DNA from: a bacterium
Lineage (GTDB): Bacteria; Babelota; Babeliae; Babelales; RVW-14
Direction of reading: 5' to 3'
Assembly: GCA_023249895.1 (NCBI GenBank)
Contig: JAHFBS010000013.1
Coordinates: 1-11,316 of the forward strand
Length of the DNA: 11,316 nucleotides
Of this stretch, positions 7,906 through 11,316 are shown in pieces (the first letter of the stretch is position 1; each line of letters begins with the position of its first letter). The position numbers and the translations under genes were made by a program. The notes under the pieces are model-generated. The model was given only the letters and a program-made list of their open reading frames with translations. It ran no database searches and was not told where the DNA came from.

Positions 7906-8394
7906 ATGATGCGATTGCGGGTTGTCGGTATGGTAGGTCTATGGTGTATGGTCGCTCAAACAGTGGGCGCTGAAATGACCATAACCCTTGCAGAACAGTC
8001 GATGTGTTCCAAAGATGTGGCGCAAAAACTTGCTGAAGCGATGTCGCCATTGCCCGCTCGTGATGAACGGTTACATAATCAAGATCAGCATGTTGCTGGT
8101 ACTAGTCCAGATCTAACAAAGATTAATTCAAGCAGTGAAACACACATTGCGGCATTTGATGATGCTCTCCTCGACATCCAACTGCTTGAAGAGCAGGTTG
8201 CGCATCTGACAGAATCACTTGCTACGGTCAAGAAAAAAATCGCACATCTTAAAAAAATGATGCATGAACGTTTGCTTGATTCGCGTCGACAGATGGGGCA
8301 GATAAAAGAGCAAGCACAACCTGTTGTTTCATCAATGTCTTCAGCGCTTTCAACGACCATCGATCAATGTGATGATTCAGAAGGCAAGATATAA
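7906..8394 (+). CDS. Small exported coiled-coil protein
   Basis: Unrecognised 162-residue protein. It begins with a signal peptide: Arg3 and Arg5, a hydrophobic core at about 6-19, and a likely Val-Gly-Ala cleavage site after residue 22. The mature chain has a polar, Ser/Asp-rich stretch (about 47-80). A heptad-like helix follows at about 84-125, rich in Leu, Ile, Glu and Lys, which I read as a coiled coil. The tail is Ser-rich. Two Cys (34 and 155) in the mature part could form a disulfide. A good AGGAGA ribosome site supports the start; the next codon is also ATG and could serve. The last 31 bases overlap the opposite-strand ftsB-like gene. A periplasmic structural or adaptor role is possible but unproven. 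I see no lipobox and no enzyme motif. Confidence 0.8.
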   Translation: MMRLRVVGMVGLWCMVAQTVGAEMTITLAEQSMCSKDVAQKLAEAMSPLPARDERLHNQDQHVAGTSPDLTKINSSSETHIAAFDDALLDIQLLEEQVAHLTESLATVKKKIAHLKKMMHERLLDSRRQMGQIKEQAQPVVSSMSSALSTTIDQCDDSEGKI

Positions 8395-8657
8395 ACCATT
8401 TCGTTGGTATATCCCATGCAATAGTCGTAGCGAGCGCTTTTTTCTAAAGCGAAGGGATGATGCTGATAGGTGGTAAGAGCCTGCGAAAGCTTGGTAATTG
8501 AATTTTCAAGAGCCGTAATCTTTTGTTGCGTTTGTGCAACATGCTGACGCTTCCTAAAATATTCTACCGTGCCCCGTGGGCCCAAAATAATATAAGCACC
8601 AATGACAAATGTGCATGAGATGAGCATTGCGGTGCGTATGAGTGCATGGTGATCCAT
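8364..8657 (-). CDS. FtsB/DivIC-like septum formation initiator
   Basis: This is a 97-residue bitopic membrane protein with the layout of FtsB/DivIC, which links FtsL and FtsQ in the division complex. A short cytoplasmic start is followed by a membrane helix at about residues 8-25, then Gly-Pro-Arg-Gly and a coiled coil at about 35-64. The closing segment is FALEKSARYDYCMGYTNEMVY (residues 69-89), except that this stretch has 21 residues; its core ALEKSAR resembles the ALEERAR block of E. coli FtsB, and the following Met and Val-Tyr positions also fit. The length is close to E. coli FtsB (103). The ATG at 8657 has an AGGAG ribosome site (8663-8667 on the minus strand) at a 5-base spacing. That site overlaps the rapZ stop codon, so the two genes form an operon. 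The 3' end overlaps the convergent coiled-coil gene by 31 bases. Family assignment is good; whether it is FtsB or DivIC in role cannot be decided. Confidence 0.8.
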   Translation of the reverse strand: MDHHALIRTAMLISCTFVIGAYIILGPRGTVEYFRKRQHVAQTQQKITALENSITKLSQALTTYQHHPFALEKSARYDYCMGYTNEMVYILPSESSH

Positions 8658-8662
8658 ACAAA

Positions 8663-8674
8663 CTCCTACTCCTT
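8663..8674 (-). promoter_or_regulatory. Tandem ribosome binding sites of the ftsB-like gene
   Basis: On the minus strand, AAGGAG (8669-8674) and AGGAG (8663-8667) lie back to back just before the ATG at 8657. The nearer one has a 5-base spacing. Both lie at the end of rapZ: the far one is wholly within its codons and the near one overlaps its stop codon at 8666-8668. This suggests translation of the two genes is coupled. Confidence 0.75.
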
Positions 8675-9562
8675 GCCCACATCGCGGTGGGTAATAATAA
8701 ATCTAACATTCTGCCACGATTGCTGACCTATTTTTTCAGCACATGCTACTGAGCGATGTTTTCCCCCCGTGCATCCGATAGCGATGGTTGCACAGAAGCG
8801 TCCTTCTTCATGAAAGCGAGTAAGCATGTAATGCAAAAAGCTTGAAAGTTGGTTCCAATAATCTTGTACCACCGCTTGAGTAAATAAAAAGTCCTGAATG
8901 AGCTGATTGCGCCCGTCAATTTCTTTGAGCGCGGGAACAAAATAAGGATTGGGAAGAAATCGTACGTCATATACCAAATTGCTTTCTGCCGGAACACCAT
9001 ATTTAAAACCAAATGATACAACGTTGACCGTAAGTTCGCGAAGTTGCCCCTGCGCAAAATGAGCACTGACTAATCGGCGTAATTCATGAATCGTGAGTCC
9101 ATCGGTTTCAATGGTAAGGTCAGTCAAGTTCATGAGCGGTTCCATGAGCTTACGTTCACGATCAATTGCTTGTTCAATGCTGATGCGGTTGGCAAGTGGA
9201 TGTTTACGTCTGGTTTCTTGAAAACGCTTTAATAACGTTTGTTGTTGGGCGCTGATAAAAATTACTTTGAGCAAACATTCATCAGCAGTTTCTTTGATGC
9301 GTTGAATTTCGGGGGCAAGGCTGTTCAGGAATTGTTCGCCACGAGCATCAATGCCGAGTGCCACCTTTCCCAAATATGAAGGGCCATTAAAAGCGAGTTT
9401 AAGAAAAGGTAAAAGCAATGGAATGGGTAAATTATCAACACAATAAAATCCAAGGTCTTCAAGCGAACGCATAACGCTTGTTTTTCCGGCGCCCGATAGT
9501 CCGGTGACGATAAGCGCAATGCGCTTTGTTTCCTCATGTTTATGTGGGACAGTTTCAATCAT
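8666..9562 (-). CDS. rapZ: RapZ/YvcJ-type nucleotide-binding RNase adapter
   Basis: RapZ proteins bind nucleotides. In E. coli RapZ is an adapter that guides RNase E to the small RNA GlmZ and so tunes glucosamine-6-phosphate synthesis for the cell wall; in other lineages the role is less clear. The 298 residues match the family (E. coli 284). Walker A is GLSGAGKT at 21-28, followed by the family signature GFYCVDNLP (38-46) and RRKHPL (118-123). The C-terminal domain has SFGFKYGVP (183-191), DVRFLPNPY (199-207) and GCTGGKHRSV (263-272), all characteristic. I chose the ATG at 9562 over a TTG at 9568 because the ribosome site AGGGGGA (9570-9576) is 7 bases from the ATG but almost touches the TTG. 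It lies upstream of the ftsB-like gene in one operon. No RNase E or GlmS gene is in the window to support the E. coli role. Confidence 0.95.
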   Translation of the reverse strand: MIETVPHKHEETKRIALIVTGLSGAGKTSVMRSLEDLGFYCVDNLPIPLLLPFLKLAFNGPSYLGKVALGIDARGEQFLNSLAPEIQRIKETADECLLKVIFISAQQQTLLKRFQETRRKHPLANRISIEQAIDRERKLMEPLMNLTDLTIETDGLTIHELRRLVSAHFAQGQLRELTVNVVSFGFKYGVPAESNLVYDVRFLPNPYFVPALKEIDGRNQLIQDFLFTQAVVQDYWNQLSSFLHYMLTRFHEEGRFCATIAIGCTGGKHRSVACAEKIGQQSWQNVRFIITHRDVGKE

Positions 9563-9656
9563 TTCCAAATCCCCCTGGTTTCATGATACCTTATTATCTT
9601 AGCCTGTTTTGCTCTATGCGCAAAGAATTAAGAATTTATGGAAAAGGAGATCCGTA
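9563..9656. other. Divergent intergenic region rapZ / S41 protease
   Basis: These 94 bases must carry promoters for both directions. On the minus strand GATAAT (9593-9598) matches the -10 consensus at 5 of 6 positions but has no matching -35 box at 16-18 bases. On the plus strand TATTAT (9592-9597) has the same weakness. The two candidates share the same bases, so they could not both be occupied at once. The plus-strand ribosome site is AAGGAG (9644-9649), 7 bases before the ATG at 9657. Confidence 0.4.
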
Positions 9657-11316
9657 ATGATTGTCAAAAAAACATATCTTATCATGGCGGTTATGACGAT
9701 CGTTGTGCTCGATGGCTCGGTAACCATTGCTGCACGAACACGTCAGGATAAGCGTAACGTATCGTGGTTTTGGAAGAAAAATAAGACAGCAGAAGAGGCG
9801 GGACAGGGCGAAAAAAATGAAGTTCCTCGCGATACAAAAAAGGATATACATCAAGGATTTAAAACCTATTCAGAAGTAGTAAGCCTTATTGAAGACAAAG
9901 CATTCAGATCGGTTGATTTCTCAAAATTTATTCAAAACTCGCTTAAAGCTGCCGTTGCAGAGGTAGATGCGCACTCAGCATTTTTGGATCCAGAAAGCTA
10001 TAAGGCAGCAATAGAATCCACCTCAAGTGAATTTTCTGGCATTGGGGTAAGTATTATTAGCAAGATGCCTTACGATGAAGCGCTTGTGGTCATTGATGTT
10101 ATTCCTGGTGGTCCTGCTGAAAAAGCCGGTTTGCGTGGTGGCGACAAAATTGTTGAAGTTGATGGCAAAAAGTTGCGTGGACTTTCAACCGATGAGTCGC
10201 TCAGTAAGCTTAAGGGGAAAACAGGAACAACAGTTAAGATCAAAGTGATTCGACGCCGCAAACCATTGGAATTCAAAATTACCCGTGATGTGATTAAAAA
10301 TCAGGCGTCGGTATGTTTCTTTTTTGCCGATCAGCAAGTGTATTACCTCTCGCTCAGAATTTTTAGCGAAAATGCGGCAAGCCAAGTAGCAGAGTTGCTC
10401 AATCTTGCCAATCAAGGAAAATGCAAAGGCGTTATTATTGATCTTCGTCGTAATCCTGGCGGTATTTTGAATTCTGCAATAGAAATGGCAGGCCTCTTCT
10501 TGGACAAGAATTCGGTTGTTGCAGTTACCAAAGATCGCGAAAAGCATGTGGTAGATACTTACGCAACAACAACAGAGCCTGTGCTCAAAACCGATATGGC
10601 AATTTTTATTTTGGTTGATAATTTTACCGCGTCCGCTGCCGAAATTCTTGCCGGTAGCCTTCGCCATCATTCGATAAAGAGTTATGAAAAGAATGGTAAA
10701 AAAACAGGCCGTAATCTTTTGGTTTTCTTGGTAGGAACTTCAACGTTTGGTAAGGGATCGGTACAAGAAGTTATTCCTATCAGCAACGGCTGCGCATTAA
10801 AATTGACCACCATGTTGTACTATTTGCCTGATGATTTATCGATTCAAGCAACCGGTATTGAGCCAGATTTCTTGGTCAAACCAAAGTTTTTCTCTGCTGA
10901 TCGTGATCGATGGGTCATTGAAATGTATGGTAAAGAATCATCGCTCAAAGGCCATGTGACCGTAAAAGAAGCCACCGGTAAAGAGGGCCCTGCAGGTGAG
11001 GGTAAAGAAAAGAAATCGCTCGAAGAGCTTGATGATGATTTGGCCGATATCGTTGATTTTGAAGATGAGCGTGATGAAGCGGGTGGCGGCAGAGGTGATG
11101 AGGCGGGGCAAGACTCAAAAGCTGAAGATACGCCTGCCAAATGGGAAGAAAAGCAAAAAGAACTCTTGGGAACCGATGTACAAGTTCAGGCTGCGGTTAA
11201 TATGATTAGCCTTTTGGATTTGGGGCGTAAATATGACCCAAGTCTTGCAAATCGCCAAAAAGCTATTGAATTCCTCAAAAATCATTATGTAGCCGATGAA
11301 AAGAGAACAATACAAA
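9657..11316 (+). CDS. S41 C-terminal processing peptidase (CtpA type), 3' partial
   Basis: A serine protease of the Prc/CtpA family, which trims or degrades envelope proteins. The frame is open from the ATG at 9657 to the window edge (553 codons and no stop), so the C-terminus is missing. The start has a strong AAGGAG site at a 7-base spacing. The N-terminus (Lys4, Lys5, then hydrophobic to about 26) is a signal peptide or anchor. A PDZ domain spans about residues 125-215, with SGIGVSI and PGGPAEKAGLRGGD. The protease core follows with DLRRNPGG at 262-269. The nucleophile is Ser326 in FTASAAE, the general-base Lys366 is in FGKGSVQ, and Gln370 completes the set known from B. subtilis CtpB. Two oddities are a Ser-to-Lys distance of 40 residues instead of the usual 25, and a long acidic, Gly/Glu/Asp-rich segment at about 440-500 before the final helical region. 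It is transcribed away from rapZ and probably acts in the periplasm. Confidence 0.93.
   Translation, partial: MIVKKTYLIMAVMTIVVLDGSVTIAARTRQDKRNVSWFWKKNKTAEEAGQGEKNEVPRDTKKDIHQGFKTYSEVVSLIEDKAFRSVDFSKFIQNSLKAAVAEVDAHSAFLDPESYKAAIESTSSEFSGIGVSIISKMPYDEALVVIDVIPGGPAEKAGLRGGDKIVEVDGKKLRGLSTDESLSKLKGKTGTTVKIKVIRRRKPLEFKITRDVIKNQASVCFFFADQQVYYLSLRIFSENAASQVAELLNLANQGKCKGVIIDLRRNPGGILNSAIEMAGLFLDKNSVVAVTKDREKHVVDTYATTTEPVLKTDMAIFILVDNFTASAAEILAGSLRHHSIKSYEKNGKKTGRNLLVFLVGTSTFGKGSVQEVIPISNGCALKLTTMLYYLPDDLSIQATGIEPDFLVKPKFFSADRDRWVIEMYGKESSLKGHVTVKEATGKEGPAGEGKEKKSLEELDDDLADIVDFEDERDEAGGGRGDEAGQDSKAEDTPAKWEEKQKELLGTDVQVQAAVNMISLLDLGRKYDPSLANRQKAIEFLKNHYVADEKRTIQ

Noticed and set aside
8435..8451. 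Small hairpin CGCTTT / AAAGCG downstream of the coiled-coil gene
   Set aside because: The stem is only six pairs, AT-rich, and lacks a following T-run. It also falls in the conserved ALEKSAR codons of the ftsB-like gene.
9566..9568. TTG as start of rapZ
   Set aside because: The strong AGGGGGA site would sit only a base or so from it, whereas the ATG at 9562 has a normal 7-base spacing.
10185..10670. Open frame of 161 codons on the minus strand
   Set aside because: It lies wholly opposite the S41 protease core, whose motifs are intact in the plus frame, and its product has no coherent pattern.
1..11316. tRNA, rRNA, CRISPR array, insertion sequence or integration site
   Set aside because: No spaced direct repeats, terminal inverted repeats, transposase motifs or cloverleaf-like segments were seen, and nearly all bases are accounted for by genes.

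Overview
The window is a compact bacterial chromosome segment with seven protein-coding genes and almost no non-coding DNA. No RNA gene, mobile element or CRISPR array was seen. Base composition is AT-leaning. Sec-type signal peptides, an FtsB/DivIC-like division protein and a RapZ homologue next to several family-less exported proteins suggest a Gram-negative-type bacterium with many lineage-specific exported proteins. My best guess is an intracellular lineage such as Candidatus Dependentiae (TM6). This rests on the general look of the proteins, not on a diagnostic marker.

Positions 1-4462 (+ strand) hold three tightly packed genes with no recognisable family. They are a protein with one membrane helix (its 5' end may lie outside the window), a 247-residue protein with a clear signal peptide, and a 1015-residue protein with an N-terminal export signal and a P-loop-like nucleotide-binding motif. 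The genes overlap by 50 and 4 bases and should be co-transcribed. This block is the most novel part of the window.

Positions 4459-7748 (- strand) hold lysS (lysyl-tRNA synthetase) followed 8 bases later by recJ (single-strand DNA exonuclease). They are read from a good sigma-70-like promoter at 7795-7823. recJ ends by overlapping the end of the 1015-residue gene by 4 bases.

Positions 7906-8394 (+) encode a small exported coiled-coil protein. It converges on, and overlaps by 31 bases, a - strand pair: rapZ (8666-9562) and an ftsB/divIC-like gene (8364-8657). A last gene on the + strand starts at 9657 and runs off the right edge. It encodes an S41 (CtpA-type) processing protease with a signal peptide, a PDZ domain and a Ser-Lys-Gln catalytic set. 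It carries two unusual insertions.

The recognised genes are housekeeping: translation, DNA repair, envelope regulation, cell division and envelope proteolysis. The FtsB-like protein, the coiled-coil protein and the S41 protease could all act at the cell envelope. The role of the left-hand three-gene block cannot be deduced from sequence alone.
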